64,000 nucleotides of DNA from Chryseobacterium sp. 52 (lineage in GTDB: Bacteria > Bacteroidota > Bacteroidia > Flavobacteriales > Weeksellaceae): contig NZ_PEEX01000001.1 of NCBI RefSeq assembly GCF_002754245.1, forward strand, positions 3,576,001 through 3,640,000, written 5' to 3'. Position 1 is the first letter of the stretch. Every line of letters begins with the position of its first letter. Made by a program: the position numbers and the translations under genes. This document shows positions 8,984-19,300 of the stretch, piece after piece. The notes below the pieces were generated by a model. The model searched no databases. It saw only the letters and a list, made by a program, of their open reading frames with translations, and had not been told where the DNA came from.

Positions 8984-10090
8984 CTATTTTCCAGAAGTTT
9001 TATCTACCAGCAGGCGAATCATCTCTTCTGCTAATTTTCCTGTAGATGCTGGGTTTTGCCCTGTAACTAAACGCTGATCTACCTGTACATTGGCCTGCCA
9101 GTTGGCAAGAGGTTTAAATATTCCGCCTTTTTTCTGAAGTTCATCCTGCAGTAAAAATGGAACAACCTTATGCAGCTTAATACTTTTTTCTTCGTTGTTG
9201 GTAAATGAAGTCAGTACTTTACCCTGAACCAGAAACTGCCCATTGGAAAGCTTTACATTCGTCAACGCAGCAGGACCATGACATACTGCCCCTACTACTC
9301 CATTATTTTCATATATCGTTCTTGTAATCATTTCGCTGACAGGATCATTAGCCAAATCCCACATGACACCGTGTCCACCGGCAAAATAAACAGCATCATA
9401 TTTTTTGGGATTGATATCAGACAGTTTCATTGCATTGAACAATTTGTCTGTCGCCTCGATATTTTGCATAAACCACACCTGTGTTTCATTATTCATATCA
9501 GCACCGTAGTGGTATGTTTTACCTCCTTTGGGGCTGGCAAAATCGATATCATAGCCTGCTTCATAAAACGGTTTATACGCCTGAGCTACTTCCCCAAAAT
9601 GAAAACCCGTCTTTTCACCGCTGTTTCCTAATTTTTCATGACTGGTCGTAATGAACAATACCTTTTTGCGAACCTCATGTTCTCCGAGCACCTTATTCGT
9701 AATTGCCCATTTACCGTCTATTTTTAACAGGTTCATATAATTTGCATAGATAGAGTTAGGGTAGATAATGTCAACTTTTGCCTGAGCTGCGACTCCGGCT
9801 ATATTGATAGAAATGATCTTGCCTGTAAAGTTGAGTTTCTTTCCTGGTGTAAATCCCTTCACATAATCGGCAATAGGCCAAATCACCATCTTTCCTGTCT
9901 TTAGATCACGATACCAGTAATCGGCTTTCTGGTGAAAAGCACTTGACAAACGGGCCGTGTCGCTATTAATTTTCCCTTCGATATAGTTGGTAAGGACTGC
10001 TCTGACAAGTTCTGTATCTGATGATCCTTGCTGAGCAAAAAGGACGATTGAACAGGCAAATAGATACATGACAAGAAAGATCTTTTTCAT
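8984..10090 (-). CDS. Secreted fusion of NTF2/lumazine-binding-like domain and DJ-1/PfpI domain
   Basis: The 368-aa protein has a signal peptide (MKKIFLVMYLFACSIVLFAQ). A domain of about 115 residues follows that looks like the SnoaL/NTF2-type 'putative lumazine-binding' fold (SDTELVRAVLTNYIEGKI...MNLLKIDGKWAITNKV). Residues about 143-368 are a DJ-1/PfpI type 1 glutamine-amidotransferase domain: VLFITTSHE, FHFGEVAQAY with the acidic residue, YDAVYFAGGHG and the nucleophile elbow AVCHGPAAL with the catalytic Cys. Relatives act as glyoxalase III/Hsp31-type deglycases or chaperones. An exported NTF2-DJ-1 fusion suggests a role in detoxification or damage repair in the periplasm, which is inference. 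The AraC regulator gene lies directly upstream on the same strand. Confidence 0.8.
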   Translation of the reverse strand: MKKIFLVMYLFACSIVLFAQQGSSDTELVRAVLTNYIEGKINSDTARLSSAFHQKADYWYRDLKTGKMVIWPIADYVKGFTPGKKLNFTGKIISINIAGVAAQAKVDIIYPNSIYANYMNLLKIDGKWAITNKVLGEHEVRKKVLFITTSHEKLGNSGEKTGFHFGEVAQAYKPFYEAGYDIDFASPKGGKTYHYGADMNNETQVWFMQNIEATDKLFNAMKLSDINPKKYDAVYFAGGHGVMWDLANDPVSEMITRTIYENNGVVGAVCHGPAALTNVKLSNGQFLVQGKVLTSFTNNEEKSIKLHKVVPFLLQDELQKKGGIFKPLANWQANVQVDQRLVTGQNPASTGKLAEEMIRLLVDKTSGK

Positions 10091-10226
10091 AGTTTCTGAA
10101 TTAAAATTATTTAAAATAGTTATTCCTTTATTGGAATGGTCAAAACTATAGAAAAAGAAAATCCAGGAGGTTCTGATTGAAAGATCAGGAGTTCTAATTT
10201 ATAAAACGAAACAGAATAAAGATGTG

Positions 10227-11294
10227 TTAAACAGTCGATAACTGTTCTTTGTAGCCGTTAGGCGTGGTATTTTTATGTTTTTTAAATGCAGCATAAAAAG
10301 TAGATTTAGAATTGAATCCTACTTCATAACCAATAACTTCAAGTTTAATCCCCTGATCTTTGGCGATCAGTTGGCAAGCTTCCTGTATACGGTATTCATT
10401 AATATAGGCAGTAAAGTTCTTCCCTAAATTATCATTAAGGAGTTGCGAAAGCTGATGGGTGGAAACATTAATTTTTTTAGCTAGATCACTTAATTTGAGA
10501 TCCGGATTTTTATAAAGTTCCTGCTCTGTAATTATTTTCTCAAGCTTTTCAGCTAAAGGCAACGCATATTCATCTAAAATCTTCTTATTGGCATACCGTT
10601 TTTCTTCCTGTTCAACTAAAAGAACGGTGTCGTTTTTTTCTCTGCTGATAAACAACGGAATGTTCAGATACAAAATGAAAGAAAAGAATAGTGCTCCACT
10701 AATGTACATCCCGTTAAACCATCCCATAAAGGCTAATACAAAGGCAATATGAATAACTAAAGCCCCAATAAAAATAGATATCAATGGTCTTTCAGACGCG
10801 GAAATTTTTTCATCTGAACGTAACAGTTTAACAAATAATTCTTTGAGCTGCCATCCCGACAGGATTACAAAAACAGCCCATTGCACATAAATCAGCTTCA
10901 CGACAAAGGATTTCCATATACCCGGATAGTTTTGGTAGGGGAAAATAATACCCGCTATAACAATAACCAAAAGCCAGTATCCATAATTCCTTTTCCAGGC
11001 AACAGGTATTTTTTCAGGCTGCACCAATGCAGATCTGGTAAAGTAATACAGTGACGGACCTATTAAGAAACAAGCTGACAAACCTATTTGAGCATAAATA
11101 AGGGGTAAATCGGGATAGAAATACAGAAAGATGGATTTAACAATCCTAATAGATAAAACGAAGAGCAGTAATCCTAAAAAATAAGAGGTTGCTGTTTTTG
11201 GCTTTTTAAACAGTAACAGATAAATGCTAATGATAAATCCATTAAATACGCCTAAAGCACTAAAAAAAAATAGAATTTCCTGACTTAACTTCAT
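10227..11294 (-). CDS. Membrane-anchored AraC-family transcriptional regulator
   Basis: The start is placed at the ATG at 11294 (MKLSQEILFFFSALGVFNG), giving 355 aa; the longer reading frame upstream would add 46 residues typical of untranslated sequence. Residues 1-215 contain about seven hydrophobic segments (for example GFIISIYLLLF, FLGLLLFVLSI, YWLLVIVIAGIIF, LISIFIGALVIHIAFVLAFM). The C-terminal 105 residues are an AraC helix-turn-helix domain (LKLSDLAKKINVSTHQLSQLL...VIGYEVGFNSKSTFYAAFKKH...TPNGYK). Such 7TM-AraC proteins are common sensors in Bacteroidota. Its target may be the downstream DJ-1 gene, but no operator is seen. Confidence 0.85.
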   Translation of the reverse strand: MKLSQEILFFFSALGVFNGFIISIYLLLFKKPKTATSYFLGLLLFVLSIRIVKSIFLYFYPDLPLIYAQIGLSACFLIGPSLYYFTRSALVQPEKIPVAWKRNYGYWLLVIVIAGIIFPYQNYPGIWKSFVVKLIYVQWAVFVILSGWQLKELFVKLLRSDEKISASERPLISIFIGALVIHIAFVLAFMGWFNGMYISGALFFSFILYLNIPLFISREKNDTVLLVEQEEKRYANKKILDEYALPLAEKLEKIITEQELYKNPDLKLSDLAKKINVSTHQLSQLLNDNLGKNFTAYINEYRIQEACQLIAKDQGIKLEVIGYEVGFNSKSTFYAAFKKHKNTTPNGYKEQLSTV

Positions 11295-11415
11295 GTAACA
11301 AAAATAATATTTCTGGGCAAATGTCAGCTTAAAATTACAACTAATTGAATACAATAAAACATTATCAATACATTTATTATATTTTTTAACACTCGCAACC
11401 ACCGGGAATAAAACA

Positions 11416-11460
11416 AAAAAGAGAAAATGCAATTATGAATAATTTACAAATTCTCTTTTT
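11416..11460. terminator. Hairpin terminator after pgl, member of a repeated pair
   Basis: AAAAAGAGAA and TTCTCTTTTT form a 10-base stem around a 25-base loop. On the minus strand it lies 38 bases after pgl and is followed by a T-rich run. A near-copy, including much of the loop (TTTACAAATTCTCTTTTTAT), is at 16118-16155. Confidence 0.65.
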
Positions 11461-11497
11461 ATTGATTTTCTTTGTATCCTCTTACAATCTATCGTAT

Positions 11498-12208
11498 CTA
11501 GCCTTTCGCTTTTTCATCTGTGAAAAACTGAAAACCTTCTTTTTTTTCAATAAGCTGTAATGGATATAGTTTAGGATTATATTCTCCGTTTACGACTTCA
11601 TTCAATGCGTGCTTTTTGGACTCTCCGAATGCAACAAGCAGTATATTGTCTGCTTTATTAATCAATGGTGCCGTTAAAGTGATTCTGAACATTTCCTGAG
11701 GTTTCAGATAATAGGCAGATACCCATTTTTCTTTTTCATCCAGAACGCTTTCACCCGGAAATAAAGAAGCGGTATGACCATCATCACCCATTCCCAAAAG
11801 GATAAAATCAAAAACGCCTTCATTTCCAAGAACCGTTTTGATCTGCTGCTCATATTCTGCAGCATAATTCTCAGGAGAAATTTCTTCCTGATACATTGGA
11901 AAAATATGATCTTTATTAACAGGAACTTTATCAAGCAGCGTTTCGAAGGTCATCTTTGCATTGCTTTTATCATCCTGTAAAGGAACCCATCGCTCATCAA
12001 CCCAGAAAAAGTATACTTTATTCCATTCAATCTGTTCTGCATATTCCTGAGTCGCCAATAAGTTAAAAATGGCTTTAGGAGAAGAACCTCCGCTTAATGC
12101 CACCACAAAACGGTTATTTTTCTGAATAGATTTTTTTGAAAGATCAACAAATGTATCTGCTGCCTTTTTATATAAAGTCTCTAAATCATCAAATACGGTG
12201 ATATTCAT
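11498..12208 (-). CDS. pgl: 6-phosphogluconolactonase
   Basis: This 236-aa enzyme hydrolyses 6-phosphogluconolactone to 6-phosphogluconate in the cytoplasm. The family motifs are present: ALSGGSSPKAIFNLL (phosphate-binding loop), FFWVDERWVPL and ILLGMGDDGHTASLFPG, which carries the catalytic Asp/His region. Length is normal for the family. It is the third gene of the gnd-zwf-pgl operon, 28 bases after zwf, so all three steps of the oxidative pentose phosphate pathway are co-transcribed. Confidence 0.95.
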   Translation of the reverse strand: MNITVFDDLETLYKKAADTFVDLSKKSIQKNNRFVVALSGGSSPKAIFNLLATQEYAEQIEWNKVYFFWVDERWVPLQDDKSNAKMTFETLLDKVPVNKDHIFPMYQEEISPENYAAEYEQQIKTVLGNEGVFDFILLGMGDDGHTASLFPGESVLDEKEKWVSAYYLKPQEMFRITLTAPLINKADNILLVAFGESKKHALNEVVNGEYNPKLYPLQLIEKKEGFQFFTDEKAKG

Positions 12209-12236
12209 TTTTCTTCTAATTTAAATTTATATTATT

Positions 12237-13718
12237 CTATACCCAGTTGTGCCCCTGTCTTTCAACGAGCGCAATACTTTCTTTCGGCCCCCAGCTTCCG
12301 GCTTCATAGTTTGGAAAGGATGAATCTTTATTATTTTCCCAGGCTTCCTGTATGGTTTTTACCACATCCCAGGCTTCTTCTACCTGATCCGAACGCATAA
12401 ATAGAGTAAGATCACCTATAAGTGCATCCAGCAATAATGTTTCATATGCTTCAGGAGTATCTTCCTGACAGGCAAAATTATCAAAGATCATCTCAACCGG
12501 TTTCAGAACCAATGAAAGTCCAGGCTTTTTTGCCATAAACTGCAGTCTGATATCCATCAAAGGCTGAATATTAATGATCAGTCTGTTGGCTGATAAATGT
12601 TGTGAACTTTCTGAAAATGTAGAATGCGGAAGCGGTTTAAACTGGATGGTAATATAAGAATGTTTTTCTTTCATTTTTTTCCCGGTACGGACATAGAAAG
12701 GAACGTCCTGCCATCTTTCATTGTCCAGATAGAATTTTACCGCGGCAAAAGTTTCCGTATTGGAATCTCCTGCAATCCCATCTTCCTGACGGTACCCTTT
12801 AGCCTCTACTCCATTGACAGTCCCTTTTCCGTACTGACCTCTTACCGCATAATGATCAACCTGATCGGCTGAAATTCTACGAATTGACTTCAGTACATCT
12901 ACTTTCCGGTCTCTGATCTCGCCTGATTCCAATGAAGCGGGCGGCTCCATAGCCACCATACACAGAATCTGCAATAAATGGTTTTGAATCATATCCTTCA
13001 GCGCTCCCGTCTGCTCATAAAAAGAGCCTCTGGTTTCAACGCCTACCTCTTCAGCAACGGTAATCTGTACTGATTCTATATGTTTATGATCCCATAAAGG
13101 TTCAAAAATAGAATTCCCAAATCTAAAGGCCAGTATATTCTGTACGGTTTCCTTTCCCAGATAATGATCGATGCGGTAGATCTGTTCTTCTTCAAAAGCC
13201 TCAGCCAGCAAACTGTTGAGTTCTATCGCCGACTGTTTATCATGGCCAAACGGCTTCTCAATAATAATACGGTCTTTCTTCGCGTCAGAAGCTAATGATG
13301 CATTCTTGATATGATTGGAAATGGTTGAAACAAAATTAGGCCCGATGGATAAATAAAACAATCTGTTCCCTCTTGTTCCGTAAACCGCATCAAAATCCTC
13401 TAATTTCTGATACAGATTCTGGTAAGAACTTTCCTCATCCAATTGATGCTGAAAGTAAGTAATATGAGCCTGAAAACCGGCCCAATCTTCTGTAGTTATT
13501 TTTTTTCTTGAGAAATTTTCAAGATTTTCTTTAATGTAATTTTTAAAATATTCATTGGTGTTGTCTGCCCTTCCAAGTGCTAAAATATTAAACCCTTTGG
13601 GCATCCTGCCATCAATATATAAATTATAAAACGCCGGAAAAAGTTTTCTTTTTGCCAAATCTCCTGTAGCACCAAAAATTATGATTGTAGTTGGCTTCAA
13701 GACTTTATTTTCATTCAT
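12237..13718 (-). CDS. zwf: Glucose-6-phosphate 1-dehydrogenase
   Basis: The enzyme oxidises glucose-6-phosphate to 6-phosphogluconolactone with NAD(P)+. Visible motifs are the N-terminal Rossmann IIFGATGDLAKRKLFPA, IIEKPFGHD, the active-site signature RIDHYLGKETVQNILAFRFG and the C-terminal YVRTGKKM. I place the start at the ATG at 13718 (MNENKVLKP...), giving 493 aa, 11 bases after the gnd stop; the reading frame extends to 13751 but that would overlap gnd and add 11 unconserved residues. Confidence 0.95.
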   Translation of the reverse strand: MNENKVLKPTTIIIFGATGDLAKRKLFPAFYNLYIDGRMPKGFNILALGRADNTNEYFKNYIKENLENFSRKKITTEDWAGFQAHITYFQHQLDEESSYQNLYQKLEDFDAVYGTRGNRLFYLSIGPNFVSTISNHIKNASLASDAKKDRIIIEKPFGHDKQSAIELNSLLAEAFEEEQIYRIDHYLGKETVQNILAFRFGNSIFEPLWDHKHIESVQITVAEEVGVETRGSFYEQTGALKDMIQNHLLQILCMVAMEPPASLESGEIRDRKVDVLKSIRRISADQVDHYAVRGQYGKGTVNGVEAKGYRQEDGIAGDSNTETFAAVKFYLDNERWQDVPFYVRTGKKMKEKHSYITIQFKPLPHSTFSESSQHLSANRLIINIQPLMDIRLQFMAKKPGLSLVLKPVEMIFDNFACQEDTPEAYETLLLDALIGDLTLFMRSDQVEEAWDVVKTIQEAWENNKDSSFPNYEAGSWGPKESIALVERQGHNWV

Positions 13719-13729
13719 TTTTCCGAATT

Positions 13730-15148
13730 TTAATTTTTTGCAGTTTGCCATGAAGTGTGGAAAACACCTTCTCTGTCGATTCGCTGATAAGTGTGTGCCC
13801 CAAAATAATCACGTTGAGCCTGGATCAGATTGACAGGCAGAGATTCTGTGGTGTAGGCGTCAAAATATCCTAAAGCGGTCTGAAGTCCTAAGCCTGAGAT
13901 TCCGTTTGAGGCAGCAAAAGCAGCCGTTTTTCTTAAAGAACTTATTTTTTCCTTAACAATCACAGAAATATCCTGATCAAGTAAGATATTGGAAAGTTTA
14001 GGATCCTGGGTATATGCTGCATAAAATTTTTCCAGCAATACTGAGCGGATGATACAGCCTCCTCTCCAGATTTTCACAACATCTTTTAATGGAATCTCGA
14101 AATGATATTCTTCGGATGCTTTTACTAATAATGCTAATCCTTGCGCATAGCTTATTAATGTAGCCAGATACAGCGCATCTCCTACTTCTTTAATGAATAA
14201 GCTGATATCTTCCGGACTGGTAATTTCTTTGTCAGCATATAATTTTGAAGCCTGAATTCTCTCTTCTTTATAAGCTGATATAATTCTTGAAGTCACTGCA
14301 ATATCGATTGTCGGGATAGAAACACCAATTTCCATAGCCTGCTCGGAGGTCCATTTTCCGGTTCCTTTTGCTCCCGCTTTATCCAGAATCTGATCTACAA
14401 GATACTGGTCAGTCAGTGAATCTTTCTGCTGGAAGATATCTCTTGTGATCTCAATCAAAAATGAGTTCATCTCGCCATCATTCCATTCTTTGAACACTTC
14501 GTAGAGCTGATCGTTATTTAAGTGAGCCCCTCTTTTTAACAGATCGTAAGCTTCGCTGATAAGCTGCATAATGGCATATTCAATTCCATTGTGAACCATT
14601 TTTACATAGTTCCCTGCCGAATCTTTCCCCATATACGCAGTACAGGCTTCGTTATCAACTTTTGCAGAAATGGCTTCCAACATAGGCTTCAGAAGATGGA
14701 AAGCATCCAGATCTCCTCCCGGCATAATGCTGGGCCCTGTTCTTGCTCCTTTTTCACCTCCGGAAACTCCCATTCCCATGAAGTGCAGGTTTTTTGATGC
14801 TAAATCCGCAATACGTCTGTCGGTATCTTTAAAATAAGAGTTCCCTGCATCAATAACGATGTCTCCTTTGCTTAAAAGCGGGGTAATATTTTCCAAAACA
14901 GCATCTACAGGTTTTCCTGCAGGAACCATAAGAATAATTTTCCTGGGAGTTTCCAATGCAGATACAAAATCTTCCAAAGTTCCTGTCCCTTTTACTTTCA
15001 TTTCTGAAGTGGCGCCTTCCTGCAGTTCTTTTATTTTGACCTCATCAAGATCAAATCCTGCGATCGAAAAACCGTTATCGGCAATATTATAAAGAAGATT
15101 TCTCCCCATTACTCCGAGACCCACCATCCCGTAATTATATCTCTCCAT
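13730..15148 (-). CDS. gnd: 6-phosphogluconate dehydrogenase, decarboxylating
   Basis: This 472-aa enzyme converts 6-phosphogluconate to ribulose-5-phosphate and CO2, reducing NADP+. It shows the N-terminal dinucleotide motif GLGVMGRNLLYNIADNG, the substrate signature GVSGGEKGARTGPSIMPGG, the catalytic KMVHNGIEYAIMQ and the C-terminal QRDYFGAHTYQR. Length and domain order match the long dimeric bacterial form. It is the first gene of the gnd-zwf-pgl operon and its promoter must lie in 15149-15300. Confidence 0.96.
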   Translation of the reverse strand: MERYNYGMVGLGVMGRNLLYNIADNGFSIAGFDLDEVKIKELQEGATSEMKVKGTGTLEDFVSALETPRKIILMVPAGKPVDAVLENITPLLSKGDIVIDAGNSYFKDTDRRIADLASKNLHFMGMGVSGGEKGARTGPSIMPGGDLDAFHLLKPMLEAISAKVDNEACTAYMGKDSAGNYVKMVHNGIEYAIMQLISEAYDLLKRGAHLNNDQLYEVFKEWNDGEMNSFLIEITRDIFQQKDSLTDQYLVDQILDKAGAKGTGKWTSEQAMEIGVSIPTIDIAVTSRIISAYKEERIQASKLYADKEITSPEDISLFIKEVGDALYLATLISYAQGLALLVKASEEYHFEIPLKDVVKIWRGGCIIRSVLLEKFYAAYTQDPKLSNILLDQDISVIVKEKISSLRKTAAFAASNGISGLGLQTALGYFDAYTTESLPVNLIQAQRDYFGAHTYQRIDREGVFHTSWQTAKN

Positions 15149-15497
15149 TGTATGGTATTATATGAATTCTGTTATACAGAGAATAAATTTACGCAAATGC
15201 CTATAAGGAAAAAAATAAAAGGACAGAAAAAATTCCTGACTTTTTACTTATCGCTCATTTCTAAGCTGATAGTATTTTTAAAAATTTTTATAAAATTTTC
15301 ACTGTTATCTTTAATTAAACAAAAATGCTGATTTCTTGCAAAAATTTCACCTAAACTCTACTTGTACTATTTAATTTCCCAACTATCCATTTCAATCGGG
15401 TGCCAATAAAAGTTAATTTTTTTAACATTCTATTTCCAATAACTGAATTATGGGAATAATCTATCAAAAATGAGCTGTGATTTGACACAATTAAGTA

Positions 15498-15505
15498 TAT
15501 ATTTG
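15498..15505 (+). promoter_or_regulatory. Putative -7 promoter box (TATATTTG)
   Basis: TATATTTG matches the Bacteroidota -7 consensus TAnnTTTG and lies 15 bases before the ATG at 15521. It supports 15521 rather than 15470 as the start of the small gene, because the longer frame would run through the promoter. Confidence 0.5.
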
Positions 15506-15520
15506 CCAAAATTTAAATTC

Positions 15521-15880
15521 ATGAACTATAAACTTGCGCTCAATACGCAGGAGCCTAACTCTAAACTTATTTTTAACACAATCACATTTGATTCGTTCAA
15601 AGTTAATATAGTTGAAAGGTACACCGGGTCGATGAATTTTCACCCGAAATTATGTGAAGTTTTGTTTAAAGTCAGAACTTTAGATGATGTTATTGTGAAA
15701 AGAAGAGATGATAATGTAAGAGTAAAAATTAAAGGTAATGAATTTGAGATCTACCAGCAATTAATACAAAAACTGGATTCTTACGAGTATAAAAACAAAC
15801 TGATCAACAGAAAAGATGTTGAGCAGGATTATGTTCATTTTATCTTGAGTCTGGTTATTTCCCATTATAATCTTAACTAA
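15521..15880 (+). CDS. Small protein of unknown function, intact parent of the copy at 31182-31383
   Basis: The preferred start gives 119 aa (MNYKLALNTQEPNSKLIF...). I do not recognise a family. It has no signal peptide or membrane segment, is rich in Lys/Asp/Val and seems a compact alpha/beta protein. Two features make it notable. A copy at 31182-31383 on the same strand keeps the first and last thirds but lacks the middle. These two copies also flank the giant-protein locus. Except for one stray promoter box it stands alone, convergent to the giant gene. It could be a small regulator or a mobile-element cargo gene; I cannot tell. Confidence 0.6.
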   Translation: MNYKLALNTQEPNSKLIFNTITFDSFKVNIVERYTGSMNFHPKLCEVLFKVRTLDDVIVKRRDDNVRVKIKGNEFEIYQQLIQKLDSYEYKNKLINRKDVEQDYVHFILSLVISHYNLN

Positions 15881-16387
15881 TCTTTTGTTGTATTTAAGTT
15901 CTATTGCATTTTCGTGTACACTATTATCAATAAAACGGTTTAAAATTATAGATTACATTACCATCAAGTATAATACCCAGCGTAACAAACTGGTTGCTGC
16001 CTGCTGGATGATTGTGTGAAACTTTTTTAGAATTGCAGATTTTAGTCAATTAATATATTTTTTCAGATTCAAAATACAGTCCTTTTAAAATTTGGATTCA
16101 ATTTTAGGGAGAAACAAAAAAAGAGAAGATGTAATTATTTACAAATTCTCTTTTTATTAAAAAGTGACCGCAGAAGGACAGTTTCCAGACACTTTTACAG
16201 AAGACTTAAATAAAATTGCAGAAATTAATTATTGATAAACTTTAAAACCCTGTTTCCCGAAAAATATATGGAATGGTTTGCTGCATCATGTCTTACATTC
16301 GTGTTAGAAGTATTGTCAATTTAATATAACGATCAACTGTAAATTATAAAACGAATAGTATTCAGTGCATTTTTGTATTTGAATACT
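15881..16387. other. Intergenic region between convergent genes
   Basis: This 507-base AT-rich stretch lies between the small plus-strand gene and the end of the 1708-aa gene. It contains the hairpin at 16118-16155 and no ORF with recognisable content. The part after the hairpin has several short broken frames and could be decayed coding sequence. Confidence 0.5.
16118..16155. terminator. Hairpin between convergent genes, second copy of the 11416 repeat
   Basis: AAAAAGAGAA / TTCTCTTTTT form a 10-base stem with an 18-base loop. Position between convergent genes suits a bidirectional terminator. The surrounding bases match those at 11405-11463, so the two are copies of one sequence. Confidence 0.6.
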
Positions 16388-19300
16388 TTATTTTTTTTGC
16401 ACAGTTAAATTAATAGTCACTCTTTCACTAATCAATGGTAAAGCATAAATGGCATCGCTTTGAATCCCGTCTAAAGCAACATCGGCCTTAGCAGAAGCTC
16501 CGAAAAGTCCTTCCCATACATTTACAGACTCTTTATAGCCACCCAGCTTATTGTTTTGAGAAGAATTGGTTCGTACCGTCAGAATTCTGGCATATCCCTT
16601 AATACCATTTTCATTTTCATTAAATACAGTTGGGACATCATCCACAAAATGATTAAAAACAGCTTTTTTCATTCCTTTCAATGCAACCGTGGCAACATAG
16701 GATTCTGTCGGAAGTCCTCCAACATCAAACGATCTTTTTGAAAGTATTAGAAATTTTTCACAATTTTCACCAATTTCCTGCTCAATTCCCATTAGATATT
16801 CTTCATCTGCAATGTCTATTCCACAGGGCTTCCGGAGGTTACCATTTTGATCCAGGCTATACTGAATAGTGAAATCAAGAACATCTTTGTTATCATCTCT
16901 CCAGGAGCGAGGAATAAATGTTTTTGTATCCGGGAGATGCTGTACCCACTCACTTTCTGTCCATCCGCTACCCAGCTGATCGAGCTCTCCGTCCGGTAAA
17001 GTTTCGTGCAAACCATCTGTCAACGCCCGTCTAACGGAAATCTTCATCATTGACCAGGGCTTTAAATAAAAATCCTGACCTTCTTCTTCTTTAAAAACTT
17101 CCGATGTTTCAGGAATATTGACAATAAAGCAACTGGCATTAATTTTTGGCAGAATACTATTCTGGTCAAAGGTCAATCCGATGGGTCCCACCGCATCAAA
17201 AACAAATCGTTTTGTTTTAATAAATTGAGTTTCATCCAAAGGATCCTGTTCCAATGTTTCCTTTATCCGGTCTTTAACATCCTGATGATCCATATTGAAA
17301 GCGGGAGTTCCTTTTCCACTGATAATAGGATCCAGCCCGGCCTGCATGATCAAATCTCCATTTTTATCTTTTTGTACAACTTCCACCCCAACCTGAAGCT
17401 TTTCGGCCAGTCCCGCTTCAGTATACCATACATCATCCAAAACAATCAGTAATGAAGCTACATTTGATGCATTTCCTACCTTTTCGTCAGTTTGCAAACT
17501 TTTGGTGAGCGGTATAATAAACCTTATGGTAGGCCGTGGCAGCTTTTTGCTAATTCTGGTTTTACGGAAATGACGACGCCATCTTGTCCCTCCATCAGTC
17601 ACTTTGGAAGATGAATGGGCTTTTTTAATCTCACTGTAACCTTCAAGCAATTCGTATCTGTTATGCAACTGTACATTCAGTAGATAATACAAAGCCCGCT
17701 TTTCATCGGGACGGTTGTGCGTAAAAATAATCTGCCGTGTGCTTCCATCCGGATTTGCCGTTAAAAAAAACTGGCGGGTAACATTGGATGTAAAGTCGGG
17801 GCGTTCTGCAAAATCCACTTCGAATTTCATGGCTTCCGTAGTATCCGTGTTTATAGGATCTAAAACATTTTGACTGCCCGCAGAATTGTCCAGTATACGT
17901 TTATTAAATGTACTCAGTTTTCCATTCCAGTTCCACATCTGATGTTCTGTTGTTACCTGATGGGTAAGACAAAGCTGTTTACATAAAACTATATTATTTT
18001 GAATTTCCAGATAAGCCTGTACTTTATCTTTAGTGAGATCTGCATTTTCCTCAAAAACAATATGGTTCCAAATTTCTTCAGACTCAATTTTAAATTTGGA
18101 AGCTGTTTCTATAAAATAATGACTTGGGGGTGACTGGTAGTATTCAATACCGTCTTTTCCACTGTATAAAACCAGATTTTCCTTCATAAATTCAGGAAAA
18201 CGTCTGTCCGGATCTCCATCCTTAAAATATTTTGAATCTATAAGACCTGAAACTTTAATATGAAGGACTTCACCGGGACGCAATTCCATATTCATATTTT
18301 CGGTTGTACGTTCTGTATTTGCAATCTCTATAGCTTCTGTTTCACCTTTGAGAGTAATTTCAAGGATTCTGCTGAGATCACTTAAATCATCTCCTGTACC
18401 GAGCGGTACTACAATTTTATTAACTTTTTTTTCTCTGGAATCTTTTAAACTGAAAAGGATTTTGGTTTCAATGAGTACATAATCTGAAACTGCAGGATCA
18501 CAAAAATGCTGATAGCTCAGATTCTCTTTTATACCGATCAGTCTGTTATGATTATATTCTCTTTTGATGGCCTCTTTTAAAACCTCATCATCACTCTGCA
18601 AGGCTGTCCAGGCATACCAATTCCAGAAATGAGTGGAAGGCTTTTTAACCGTAAGAAATATTTTACCAGAATGATCATGCAATAATGTAACGGGCAATTC
18701 CTGCTGATTGGCTTTATCAGTCTGATCTTTTATTCCATAGAATTCTTCCCTGATTTTCTGGTACGGTCCCAATTCATAGGTCAATAATTTAAGGCCTTCC
18801 GGAAGCGCTGGAACAGGCACTCCAATGTTCTTATTGTCTTTAATGGTATTGCTGTAAGAAGAGATTCTGGGGGCACTTACCGGAACTTTTCGCAAAAAGT
18901 GAAAGTCAATGACATTTTCATTTTTGACGGTTTGTAATTTTTTGTTAAAAGACGTCAAGCTACCGTTTCTCAATTCAAGAGGCAAAACGCCGCTATTTAA
19001 TACTACATAAGCTTTAAATTTATAATTATAGCCATAAAAATAGGCATAAGGAACATGTTTAATCATTTGTCCTGTTGTACTATCAGGTTCTATATCAAAT
19101 ATATTTTCCAGCATCAGGTTTTCATCTTCAATAATCTGATTATCAAATTTAAAATCATTATTTGTTTTCTGGAAACCGGCTACCAGACTGTTCTTTTCGT
19201 TTTTAATTTCTACATACCGCTGTCTGAATGAAAAATCAGGATTCTCTTTATTCTCATCATCAATACTGAACTTTGGAAGAAAAGAAGGAATAAGGAATGG

